Source: Pavlovales sp. CCMP2436 (lineage: Eukaryota; Haptophyta; Pavlovophyceae; Pavlovales). Taken from it: DNA of 21,354 bases. Location of the stretch: assembly GCA_026770615.1 (NCBI GenBank), contig MU632001.1, positions 1 to 21,354 of the forward strand, written 5' to 3'. The position numbers and the translations under genes are program-made. Below are positions 1 to 9,039 of the stretch, in pieces; position 1 is the stretch's first letter, and each line of letters opens with the position of its first letter. Under the pieces are notes generated by a model. The model saw only the letters and a list, made by a program, of their open reading frames with translations. It did no database searches and was not told the origin of the DNA.

Positions 1-1
1 G

Positions 2-145
2 CGCGCGCGATTGGAGCGAACCGGCACCGGCACCGGCAACGGCGGCGGCACACGCACTGACAGCGACGACGACGGCAACCCCGAAGAGTGGGCTGAGGGC
101 GCGTACCACCTCCGCAGGGAGACACGGTTTGAGATCGGCGCCTAA
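2..145 (+). CDS. 3' end of an unidentified protein-coding gene (partial)
   Basis: One frame is open from the window edge to a TAA at 143-145, about 47 codons. It starts with a Gly/Thr-rich stretch, then an acidic run (DSDDDGNPEEW), and ends in a charged tail (YHLRRETRFEIGA). The other two forward frames are less protein-like; frame 1 stops at 58-60. Mixed charged and aromatic residues after a low-complexity linker are what one expects of a real C-terminus in a GC-rich genome. The frame is too short to assign a family and I do not recognise it. It could equally be a chance open frame, because stops are rare at this GC content. The next gene starts about 410 bp downstream on the same strand. 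Confidence 0.4.
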   Translation, partial: RARLERTGTGTGNGGGTRTDSDDDGNPEEWAEGAYHLRRETRFEIGA

Positions 146-147
146 GT

Positions 148-185
148 ATGCCGCCTGGGTGACTACATGCCGCCTGGGTGACTGA
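148..185 (+). repeat. 19-bp tandem duplication
   Basis: Two 19-bp units start at 148 and 167, each reading ATGCCGCCTGGGTGACT plus two further bases. They lie just after the TAA at 143-145. No function can be read from them. From here to about 557 there is no other gene, only the presumed 3' UTR and intergenic space and the 5' UTR of the golgin gene, including a short AT-rich patch near 265-292. Confidence 0.75.
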
Positions 186-557
186 ATGTCGTCGCGCCTA
201 CACGCTCGGAGTCGACCACTTCTGATACAGAATGACTGCAACCCACTCTGCCCGCTGCCCTTTTCTATTTTAAGTAAGTCGTAGTTTAAAAAATACCCCC
301 GCCTAACTGCTAGCCTCCCGTTCGGCGGACCTTGCATTCCCCCGTACTAGAGTCCCCCTGCCCGCCAAGGCAGCGGCGAGAGCGCGTAGGGTATATCCCA
401 CTGGCGACTTCGCACGGGCTGGAGCCGCGTCCGCCATTACGGTCGGGGGGTCAACGCGCTTCGAGCAGTGCCCGCCCGCGTGAGCGAACGGACTCGGAAC
501 GGAGCTTGGGGTTGCGCAAGGGGCGCGCGAAGAGCTTGGGGGGGAGGGCACGCCGTG

Positions 558-3500
558 ATGGACGACCTCTTCGGCACGGCGTCCGGCCTGTTCAGCTCGG
601 TGCAGAGCACGCTGCAGGAGCAGGTGTTCTCCGAGATGGAGCGCGAGAGCACGAGCATACGTAATAAGAACGCCGAGCGCGACCGCCGCGCCGCCGCGGG
701 CGCCGCCGATGCTGAAGCAGACGGCGCTTCAAAGGGGAAGGCGGGCAAGAAACCCCCCGCGACCAAGGTCCCGGCGTCATCGTGGGATGACGAGGACGCG
801 TGGGCGCCCACGCCCATCGTGCCGATCCTCACCAACCCGACGCCAGCCGCTCGACCACCGCCGCCGCCGCCCGCCGCAGTCGCGCCCGCGCCGCCGCCGC
901 CCGCCGCGCCCTATGCGCCCTTTGTGCCGCCGGGGGCGCCGGTTGGGCTGCCGGGCGCACTGTGGACCACTCCGGCGATGGCGCGCGACATGACTCCCTC
1001 CGAGGCGCTCGCGGCGGACGGTGGCGCTGCGCTCAAGGGCGGCTCGTGCTCGGGCTCGGGCAAGTCGCGCTCCGACTTCGAGAAGGTGGAGGCCGGGCTC
1101 GACTCCATGCGCCAGGCGCTCAAGAGCGCGAGCGGGATGCCCACAGGCTTCCTGAGCATGCTCACGGACGTGGCGGCGGAAGTGCAGAACGGCTCCTCTG
1201 CGCCGGAGAAGGGGGGCGTCTCGGCGAGGAAAAAGGGCGAGACCAAGCCACGCGCCAAGAAGAGCAGCAGCAGCAGCGCGGGCGACCTCTCCGAGGGTGC
1301 CATCAAGGCCAACGTCGACCTGCTCGCCGAGAGCACCGAGCTCTCACTGGCGCTCTCCGCGGCCAACTCGGCGCTTGAGGCCGCCAAGGCGGCGCATGCG
1401 GAGGAGCTACAGGCGCTGCGGCAGAAGTCGCTGCAGCGGATCAAGGCCCTCTCTGCGCAGCTCGAGGCGACACAGCGCACCAGGGCGGAGGCGGAGGCGA
1501 GGGAGACGCAGGCCAGAGCAGAGGCGGCCAGGGCCCTCGCGGCACCCCTCGCGCTGCAGCCCGGCGCGCCCGCAGCCGACGGGGCGCCTGCGGATGAGGC
1601 CGAGTTCCCGCTCCAGCCCGAAGCGCCGCCAGTGCGGAGGAGCGCGCCCAAGGCCGCAGTGGGTACGCAGACGGAGCCAGCCGCCGAGCCCTCCGTGTCC
1701 ACAGAGCAGCGGAGACAAGAGGAGGCCAGGGCCGCAGCCGCCGCCGCAGCCGCTAGGTCGGCCTTGGTCTCGAGCGAGGAGCTGGACGCGGCCAGGGCGC
1801 AGGCGGCAGACGCACTCGCCGCTCTCGCCTCGGAGAAAGTACTTTTTCCTTTTTCCCTTTTTTCCTTTTTTCCCCTTTTTTTCTCTTTCTCGTTTCTCGT
1901 CTTATTCTTTCTTGTTTTTTTTTTGTTTGTTCTCCCAGACTTGCAGCCAGAGCGTTCAGCTATTTCGTATTTCGTACATCTATTTCGTATTTCTTCGATA
2001 TGCCCTGTGTCATGTGCAATATGTAATACGGTTCTGCCCTATGTCACATGGCTCTGCTCTATGTGACATGGTTCTGCTCTATGTGACGTGTGACCCGCGA
2101 GAGCGGTGTTGTCCTACGCCCTGCGCCTCACGCGATGTGCAACACGCTTCCCGCCCCGTGCCACCCGTGTCACCCCCCCGGCGCAGGCACGTCGCGAACT
2201 CGCCAAGGCAGCCGGTGCGGACAGGGAGCGCCAGCTCGAGACACTCCTCGCACAGCGCGCCGCCGAGGTGGCTGCGGCCGAGCGGCGGCGGGCCGAGGCG
2301 GCGGGGCGGGCGGACGAGCTCAGCGCTCAGCTCGCGGCGGTGCGCGCGGCGGCGGCGGCGTCGGCGGCGGCGGCGGCAGCTGCGGCCTGCGAGTCTGGCA
2401 CGGGCGAGGGCGGGGGCGAGGAGGCAGCTGCGCGCGCGGTGGAGGTGGAGGCGCGCTGCGCCGAGGCCGACGAGCACGCGAAGCAGGCGTGCGAGCGCGC
2501 GGCCGCGGCGGAGGCGGAGGCAGCCGAGCTGCGCGCAAAGGTAGACCCAGCCATCATTCTGTACTTTTTTTATAAGATGGAAACAGAAGGATTAGGAGGA
2601 GAGAAAAAGAGAAAAATCTGAACAACAACCACAACAACAACAATGCGAAGGTCGACCGGGGCGAAGCGTTGCTGCGCGAGCGTGCGTCAGCCGCCGAGCG
2701 CGACAAGGAGCGGGCCGCGGGCAGCGAGTGGAAGGCGGAGGAGCGCCGCGCCGCAGAGGCGGGCGCGCACGCCGAGCAGGCGCGCGCGCAGCAGGCGGCA
2801 CACGACGCAGACCGAACCGCCCTCGCAGAGGCGCACGCCCTCGCGCTGGACGGGGTGCGCGCGCAGCTGGCGGGGGCGATTGTGGATGTGGCGAAACAGC
2901 GGCAGCAGGCGCAGGCAACGGCGAGCGCGCACGAAGAGGAGGTAACTCACCCCCCCCCCCCCCAACATTTTTTTAAAAAAACGCCTACATCACATATGTA
3001 TAACGCTTAACGTGCCGACGCCCACGAATAAAACCTCGTGGAAAATAGGCAGGAACAAGGAATATACCATGGATGGTCATATGTAAAATCTGTTCAAAAT
3101 ACTTAGCGTCCTCGAAAATGCCTTTGAAAATACAGTGGTTGCGGAGGCAGCTCATTTGTTTATATAGTGTGCATTCAATCATACATGCCCGTACGCTTTT
3201 GGGCTACAAGTCAGGGGACGTTAAAAGAACCATGGCTGAAAATATTACTGATTCGTGCAGGTGCCCATTAGTTTGTTTATTGTATTTTTCATGATACCGA
3301 TTCGTGCAGGTGCGTGCGCTGGAGATGGCGCTCGAGAACACGGCGGACGCGGAGACGGCGCACCTCTCGCGCGAGAGAGACGAGGCAACCGCCGGCGCGG
3401 AGGCGGCGGGGCACGCGCGCGCGGCGGCGGAGGCGCGCGCGGTGGTGGCGGACGCGGAGCTGGGCAGCGTGGAGGCGGCGCGCGCCGAGCTGGCCGCCGC

Positions 3501-4498
3501 GCTGGACGATGCGCTGGCCGAGGCGGGCGCGCGCACGGTGGAGCTGAAGAAGGAGCAGAAGGAGCGAGTGTACCTGCGCGCCCTCGTGCTGCGGTTGCTG
3601 CAAAAAGGAGGTACCGCGCACACTGCCCGGAAGAAGAAGCAGGAGTGGGAGGAGGAGGGGGGGGAGAAGAGGCTGCTGCAGGAGGGAGGTCATTCTACTT
3701 GTCGATTATGATGACGATGGTGATGCTTCTTTTTTTTGATTTATTTTTTAGGTTCGGACGAGGCGCACGAGGAGCTCTTTCCCGCACTGGCCATGGCGCT
3801 GGGGCTGGGCGGGGAGGAGGCGGAGGGGGTCAGGAGGGCGCGGGCAGAGCGTTCGGCGGCCGAGCAGGTGCGCATCATGTATTCGCATTATTCAATTAGC
3901 CCTTTTTTTTTTCTTTTTTTTGGGCTTCCTTCACCCGCGTGCTGGCCGCTCAGCTGCAAAGTTGCACCGGTGCAGCTGCTAACGGCGCCCACCCACCCCC
4001 TCCCCCCCTGCGCAGGTGAAGGACCTTGCGAGCTCGGCCCTCTCTGCGCTGGTGCAGCTGGCCAACGACTCGCCCTCCGCCGAGAACGTGCGACACGCCC
4101 TGAGGCGCCTCGAGACCGACCTCGCCGTCACGAAGCGGCAGGCGGAGGAGGCGGGGCGTGGCAAGGCGGAGGCGGAGGGGGAGGCGGCCAGGGCCAGGGC
4201 GCAGCTGCAGGCATGGACGGAGGAGGCCGCGCGCTCGGCCGAGCGGGCAGCGGGCGGCGGCGGGGGAGGGGGCGGCGGGGGGATGCTGAGCGCCGCGTCG
4301 CTGTTCGGCTCGTCCGCCTCGGGCGTCAACGCGGCGGGTGCGGAGCTGGCGCGGCGGGTGGCCGACCTCGAACAACGACTCGCAAAGGTGAGCTGCTACC
4401 CCCCCCCACCCTCCCTGACCAACCCCCCCCCGGCCAACCCCCCCCCCACCCTCGCCCCTCGCCGCAACCCATGATGTGGAGAGGAGGCACGCGCAGAG

Positions 4499-4537
<39 letters not shown>

Positions 4538-4566
4538 CCCCGGGGGGGGGGGCCGCGCAGGGGGGC

Positions 4567-4597
<31 letters not shown>

Positions 4598-4887
4598 ATC
4601 TCTCCCTGTCTGCCACGTCTTCACCCTGCGGTCTTCTTAAGAAAAACAAAAAAACAAAAAACAAAAAAAAATCGCAGGCGTCCGAGGAGCGCAAGGTCGA
4701 CACAGGCGCCTGGGAGTACGCGCGCGCGCTCGTGCTCAGGTACGCCGATGATCCAGCGGAGCGTGCGCAGTTGGTGCCGGCGCTGGGCATGTGCCTCAAG
4801 CTGAGCGAGGAGGAGAAGGGACGGCTCGCGAGCGCAGCCGCGGCGGAGGGCGGCGCCGCGTCGAGCTTGCTCCGCCGGTTCTTTTAG
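558..4887 (+). CDS. Coiled-coil golgin with two GRIP-like domains (7 exons, 974 aa)
   Basis: Proposed exons are 558-1838, 2187-2540, 2651-2941, 3310-3610, 3752-3867, 4016-4387 and 4678-4887. Every intron is GT...AG, all are phase 0 except intron 4 (a split Gly codon), and the sum is 2925 nt. The first Met gives MDDLFGTASGLFSS, a Ser/Gly/Thr-rich possible amphipathic helix. The upstream in-frame start (468) is only a GTG. A Pro-rich linker (about residues 95-140) follows, then Ala/Glu/Arg-rich coiled coil to about 725. Residues about 729-772 (RVYLRALVLRLL ... ELFPALAMALGL, EE) and 917-960 (WEYARALVLRYADD ... LVPALGMCLKLSEEE) both match the GRIP pattern of a Tyr-led helix, a second LxPxLxxxL helix and an EE turn. 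GRIP domains bind Arl1-GTP on the trans-Golgi, so this is probably a tethering golgin at that membrane. Two copies in one chain is unusual. The coiled coil, single Tyr-led helices and terminal position are seen; the family assignment is from memory; the location is inferred. Confidence 0.75.
2030..2089 (+). repeat. Three 20-bp tandem repeats inside golgin intron 1
   Basis: Three successive units of the type GGTTCTGCTCTATGTGACAT start at 2030, 2050 and 2070 and differ by a few substitutions. They lie in intron 1 (1839-2186), which opens with a long T/C-rich tract and is AT-richer than the flanking exons. This looks like a local intronic minisatellite, and no coding frame is supported across it. 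Confidence 0.8.
3250..3313 (+). repeat. 15-bp direct repeat duplicating the intron 3 acceptor
   Basis: GATTCGTGCAGGTGC occurs at 3250-3264 and again at 3299-3313, 49 bp apart. The second copy contains the acceptor used for exon 4 (CAG at 3307-3309, exon from 3310). The first copy is an identical pseudo-acceptor. Intron 3 (2942-3309) is strikingly AT-rich next to its exons. A short direct repeat bracketing sequence at a splice site is what an inserted element with a target-site duplication, or a slip duplication, would leave. Confidence 0.8.
4502..4583 (+). repeat. Homopolymer C/G tracts in golgin intron 6
   Basis: Intron 6 (4388-4677) holds a run of 33 C (4502-4534), a further C run, 11 G (4542-4552), five G (4561-4565), 18 C (4566-4583) and then a CA repeat. 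The C and G runs can pair with each other or form i-motif or G-quadruplex structures. Exact lengths should be distrusted because such tracts are error-prone in assembly. The acceptor of exon 7 is the TCGCAG at 4672-4677 after an A-rich stretch. A second CGCAG at 4556-4560 would be an alternative acceptor. Confidence 0.85.
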
Positions 4888-5343
4888 TCGGGGCGAGCTT
4901 CTCGCACCTCGGGCGGCCAGGTCCGTTCGCGGCCGTTTTAGTCTAGCCGAGTCTCTCGACCCTAGCTTCTTTTTTGCAAATTGACTAAGACTGTTAGCTA
5001 ATAACTAGAGTACAAACTTAGTATGACGTGCGCTGAAATTAGAATGACGTGCGCTGAGCGCAGCTCGCCGAGCCTGCCTCTTTTCACGGGGGTGGCTACT
5101 ATCTCATTCCCTCGGCCATGATTTCCAACAGGTAACTAACTAACTTAAACGACAGTTCATGAATAAAATATTTTAATTTGTGATAATAAACTAATTTATA
5201 TTAATGATTATGTAGACAATATTATGAACAGTATTGTTCGACGAATTCAGTTCATACGAAATTACACGTCAAACAATATACAATGTCCGCTCAGGCCCTG
5301 CCCCTCGCGCCGGCGCAAAAGCTGCGGGATGCAACTTGAGTCC
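4888..5343. other. Convergent intergenic region
   Basis: This 456-bp space separates the stop codons of two convergent genes. Its last ~200 bp (about 5140-5285) are strongly AT-rich, with AATAAA at 5162-5167 and 5185-5190 as possible plus-strand polyadenylation signals. ATGACGTGCGCTGA is repeated at 5023-5036 and 5044-5057. No credible gene is seen. Confidence 0.6.
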
Positions 5344-8300
5344 CTAGTGCCCGCCGTTGGGCTGAGCGGGATACGCGGTGGGCTGCGCGGGCTGCGCGTA
5401 CCCCCCGCCGTTTGGCGCAGGATATCCCGGGTACCCCACGCCGCCGCTGGGCGGCGCGGGATACTCGCCGACGGGCTGCACGGGCGGCCCGCTCGCGGCC
5501 TCCCAGCGGCTGCGCCGCGGCTTGGCCTCGCCCGCCCGCCCGCCGTCGTCGGGCCCGCCGATGCGTGCGCGCCCGTACTCGTCCACGGTGCGCTCGCGCA
5601 CGACGCGCGCCTCTTCGAAGGCGGCGTGCTCCACCGAGAAGTTCTCGAGCAGATTCTTCGAGAGCTCCGGATCGCAGAGGGAGTGCATGTGCGCCTTGCT
5701 GTACCCGCCCGGCAGAGGCGCGTGGTTGACCACCAGCTCGTTGGCGCTGCACCAGCGGAGGAACGGCCCCCACGCGCGGGGCTCGGCGCAGAGCGTCGGC
5801 GCGTCGCCCACCACGAGCAGCCCGCGCTTGGCGCGCGTGAGCGCCACGTTTGCGCGGCGCCAGTCGGAGAGGAAGCCCACCTGCCCGCGCCCGTTGGCGC
5901 GGACGGTCGAGACGATGACCACCTCCTTCTCGCGCCCCTGGAAGCCGTCCACCGACGCCACCTCCACCGCGCGCGCGTGCGCGCCGAGCGCGCGGCCGAG
6001 CAGGCGGCGGAGGAGGGTGACCTGCCCGTTGTAGGGCGAGATGACGCCGAGCTGCTCCGCGCTGATCCCGCCCGCGGCGATCAGGTCGTACGCGATGCGG
6101 CAGACGAGCTCCGCCTCCACCGCGTTGGACTTGCTCGCGCCCTCCGCGCTCTCGCTGCCCCCGCGCGCGTGCACAAAGGCCACGGGCATGTCCGCCTTGG
6201 GCCACGCGAACCCCGTCACCGGCGGGCGGTCGGCCGCGCGGATGCCCGTGGTGACCGCGCCGGCGTAGAAGGCGTCGCACGGGAATTCGCCGATGGTGGG
6301 GTGCATGCGGTACTGCACGCGCAGCAGCGCCGGGCGCACTTTGGCGCGGAGCAGCCGCTCGAACAACGAGACGGACATCCCATCGCGCTCGGCCGCCTCG
6401 GAGGTGATGGTGGGCGGCAGCTGGCACTGGTCGCCGACGAGCACGAGCGACTGGCAGCCGCGCACGATGGGCACGAGCGTGGCGGGCTCGGTGGCCTGGC
6501 ACGCCTCGTCGACGAGGACGCAGCCGAAGGCCATGCGGTCGAGCAGCGGCGCGCCCGCGCCGACGCACGTGCAGCAGACCACCTCGGCCGTCTTGATGGC
6601 GCGCAGGCGCGCGTCCATGATGGCCTGTCGGTTGGGCCCCGCCTGCTGCCCGATCTCGTCGGCCGAGTAGCGCAGCAGGTCCGGCCGCGTGCCCTCCGGC
6701 CGGCCGAGCCGCACCGCGCGCACGCCCGCCGCGACGAGGCCGGCGAGCACGTTGTCGACCGCGATGTTGGAGTCGCTCGTGGCGAGGCACTTTGCGCCCG
6801 AGCGGCACCACGCCTGGAGGATGCGCACGCTCACCGCTGTCTTGCCCGTGCCCGGCGGCCCCTGGATAAGCGTGAGCCGGCGCGTGCACGCCTTTTCCAC
6901 CGCCTCGGCCTGGCTCGGGTTGAGGTCGGCGAGCGAGCGGCGCAGGTTGAGCGCGAACGCGTCGGCCGCCGCCTCGAGTGTCTGCTGGTTGGTCGCCTGC
7001 CCCCCGGCCTGGTACAGGCCCCCCATCTGGGCGGGCTGCGCGCCGAAGCTGCTCAGCGGCGTGTGCGCCTGCGCCAGCCCGTTCATGCCCCACGCCTGCG
7101 CGAGCGCCACGCCGCCGAGCGCGCTGGCCATGCCGCCGCCGCCCTCGCCGCCGCCGCCGCCGCCAAACTGACTTGCGTACTCGTCGTGCAAACCCGCGGT
7201 AGGCGCGAAGGGCATGCGGCAGGCGTGGCGCACGCCCTCCACCTCCGCCGGGCAGTCGCGCCCCACGTCCGGCCAGTAGAACTCGGGCTCGCCGATGTTG
7301 TGCCGCAGCCGCTCGTCGCCCGGGCTGAAGTCTGAGATCAGCGCGGCCAGCAGCGGGGCAACCGGCCGCATGCGGCTCGAGGCGCCCTTCCCCTGCCCCT
7401 GCCCGCCGCCGCTGCCGCCGTTGCCGTCCGAGTCGCCGATGCCCGCGATGAGCGCGAGCGCCTTGACGAGCCGCTCGAGGGAGACGCGGTTGGCCAGCTT
7501 GTCCACGCGAAAGGTGATCTCGCCCCCTCCCATCCCACCGCCGCCCGCCGCGTGCGCAAGATCCTTGGCCCAGCGCGCGATGGCGGGGGCGGCGGGCTTG
7601 AGCACGAGCGGGCGCACGTTGCACACCTCGCACTCGATCCAGCCGCCCGCGCCCTGCAGCAGCCCCAGCAAGTCGCGCGACTGCGGCGTGAGCTGCGGCG
7701 GCTCGGAGGAGGGAGGCTGCGGAGGGCCCACCTCGCCATGCTGCCCGTACTGCTGCGGCTGCGGGTACTGCTGCGGGTACTGCTGCGGCACGTGCGCCGG
7801 CTGGCGCGGGGGGTTCGCCGGGCGCAGCGAGACCGAGTCGCCCGTCGAGAGCCCGCGGCGCACCTCCGAGCCGCCGTCCTCGCCGCCGAGCAGCACGAGC
7901 TCGCCCGGCTTCTCGCCCGCGCTCAGCCGGCAGCCGAACACGCACTTGCCCTGCCTCGCCAGCGCGCGCGGGTCCGAGCCCACGATGCCACGGTGCGCGG
8001 CGATCGCCTCGTCTGCGAACTGCATGGCGCACCAGCGCGCGCGCTTCTTGAAGAAGGCGCGCCCCGCCTCGCCCTCGCCGAACTCGGTCGCGTCGGCAAG
8101 CGCGTCGACGATCGAGGCGGCCGTAAGCGCGTCGATCGTCTGCGGCAGGTTGCAGACCGTCTCGACCAGCTGGCTCGTGCCCATCGGCATGCGCGCCGCG
8201 TTGCCCACCGCGCGCTGCCCGTACGCGCGCGTGGCGGCTACCTCATGCAGCAACTCGATGCAGGGCGCCACGTGCGCGTGCGCGAGCAGCACGCTCACCA

Positions 8301-8583
8301 GCTGCTGCAGCGTGGTGCCGTCGCACTGCGCGATGCGCTCGCGCAGCTGCGAGAGCGCGCCGATCGCGGAGTGGATGTCGTCCTGCTGCGAGGCACGGCG
8401 GATCGTTTTGGCGAGGTTGCCCACCGAATCACCGCCGCCGTGCCGCGCCTGCCCCTGCTGCTGCCGCCCGCCGCGCTGCTTGCCGATGCCGCCGCCGCCG
8501 CCGTATCCACCAAAGCCACCGCCGCCGCCGCCGCCGCCGTACCCGCCGCCGCCACCGCCGCCACCACCCTTCTTGCGCGTCAT
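5344..8583 (-). CDS. UPF1/NAM7-type superfamily 1 RNA/DNA helicase (1079 aa, intronless)
   Basis: A single frame runs from ATG (8583-8581) to TAG (5346-5344). The N-terminus (1-50) is almost pure Gly with Tyr/Phe/Arg, an RGG-like low-complexity segment. Residues ~51-260 are helical and of unknown family, and 260-300 is QYP-rich. The SF1 core is complete: LNPSQAEAV (554), Walker A GPPGTGKT (575-582), motif II VDEACQ (691-696), motif III GDQCQLPP (717-724), QYRMHP (757-762), motif V SVDGFQGREKE (877-887) and motif VI VALTRAKRG (913-921). These are the hallmarks of the UPF1-like group: 5'-3', ATP-driven, acting on RNA or DNA in nonsense-mediated decay or related RNA/DNA surveillance. The C-terminus (~1030-1079) is GYP/PAQP-rich. 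The Cys/His-rich zinc domain that UPF1 carries before the core is not evident, so a UPF1-like paralogue is safer than UPF1 itself. The gene is divergent from the membrane-protein gene beyond 9040. Confidence 0.93.
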   Translation of the reverse strand: MTRKKGGGGGGGGGYGGGGGGGGFGGYGGGGGIGKQRGGRQQQGQARHGGGDSVGNLAKTIRRASQQDDIHSAIGALSQLRERIAQCDGTTLQQLVSVLLAHAHVAPCIELLHEVAATRAYGQRAVGNAARMPMGTSQLVETVCNLPQTIDALTAASIVDALADATEFGEGEAGRAFFKKRARWCAMQFADEAIAAHRGIVGSDPRALARQGKCVFGCRLSAGEKPGELVLLGGEDGGSEVRRGLSTGDSVSLRPANPPRQPAHVPQQYPQQYPQPQQYGQHGEVGPPQPPSSEPPQLTPQSRDLLGLLQGAGGWIECEVCNVRPLVLKPAAPAIARWAKDLAHAAGGGGMGGGEITFRVDKLANRVSLERLVKALALIAGIGDSDGNGGSGGGQGQGKGASSRMRPVAPLLAALISDFSPGDERLRHNIGEPEFYWPDVGRDCPAEVEGVRHACRMPFAPTAGLHDEYASQFGGGGGGEGGGGMASALGGVALAQAWGMNGLAQAHTPLSSFGAQPAQMGGLYQAGGQATNQQTLEAAADAFALNLRRSLADLNPSQAEAVEKACTRRLTLIQGPPGTGKTAVSVRILQAWCRSGAKCLATSDSNIAVDNVLAGLVAAGVRAVRLGRPEGTRPDLLRYSADEIGQQAGPNRQAIMDARLRAIKTAEVVCCTCVGAGAPLLDRMAFGCVLVDEACQATEPATLVPIVRGCQSLVLVGDQCQLPPTITSEAAERDGMSVSLFERLLRAKVRPALLRVQYRMHPTIGEFPCDAFYAGAVTTGIRAADRPPVTGFAWPKADMPVAFVHARGGSESAEGASKSNAVEAELVCRIAYDLIAAGGISAEQLGVISPYNGQVTLLRRLLGRALGAHARAVEVASVDGFQGREKEVVIVSTVRANGRGQVGFLSDWRRANVALTRAKRGLLVVGDAPTLCAEPRAWGPFLRWCSANELVVNHAPLPGGYSKAHMHSLCDPELSKNLLENFSVEHAAFEEARVVRERTVDEYGRARIGGPDDGGRAGEAKPRRSRWEAASGPPVQPVGEYPAPPSGGVGYPGYPAPNGGGYAQPAQPTAYPAQPNGGH

Positions 8584-9039
8584 GCTCTGTCTTCGACTCT
8601 GTGTCCGACAGAATCTGCGCGTGACACCGCTTCCCGTTTTTTAAAGTAAGAATCTTGCGCGTCTCGTCCCCGTCTTCGCGTCGCCTCCTTGCGTCTAAAA
8701 GTAAGAAAACGGGACTATCCCTTCCGGGGATGGGAGGGCGCTGCGGTGGTACCGCGGGCGGAGCGGTGGCTGAGCGGGGCGGCTGCTAGCCCGCTACGGC
8801 GTGATGCAGGGCACGTCTTCGAAGGGCAGTCAGTCTACGCTCGGGCCCATCTCCGTGCACACCGTGATCGTCCGCATACTACTCGTCGCGCACTCTGTCT
8901 CGCCGCACGCCTGTCTCGCGACCGGCGTACGGTAGTACAACATTATGTTGGTACATCATTTAAAAAAATGACATTTAAAAGTTGCGTCGTAAATTCAAAC
9001 GCGTGTTTGCTCACGCGCAGACGTTGTGGACTTGTCGTG
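8584..9039. promoter_or_regulatory. Divergent intergenic region, putative bidirectional promoter
   Basis: The start codons of two divergent genes lie 456 bp apart. The plus-strand frame of the downstream gene stays open across most of this space (from 8689), but its text there is Arg/His-rich and unlike the Ser/Pro/Ala text after 9040. A local AT-rich patch with A/T runs sits at 8940-8985, just upstream of the chosen start. No clear TATA box is visible. An in-frame ATG at 8968 is an alternative start that would add 24 residues. Confidence 0.45.

Noticed and set aside
3736..4887. Continuous 383-codon frame read through golgin introns 5 and 6
   Set aside because: Exon 6 is coding in another frame (coiled coil VKDLASSALSALVQLAND...), and the through-read text in between is homopolymer Pro/Gly. 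Splicing restores a consistent frame.
5224..7335. 703-codon plus-strand frame opposite the helicase
   Set aside because: Its text is Arg/Ala/His-rich and follows from the GC-biased third positions of the helicase on the other strand. The minus frame has complete SF1 motifs.
5291..8032. 913-codon minus-strand frame shifted from the helicase
   Set aside because: It is an Arg/Ala-rich shadow in the wrong frame with no domain. The correct frame carries Walker A and motifs II-VI.
8689..9039. Upstream extension of the membrane-protein frame
   Set aside because: The first in-frame codon is not supported by context, and the text is Arg/His-rich, unlike the Ser/Pro/Ala text after 9040. It is treated as promoter/5' UTR, with 8968 kept as an alternative start.
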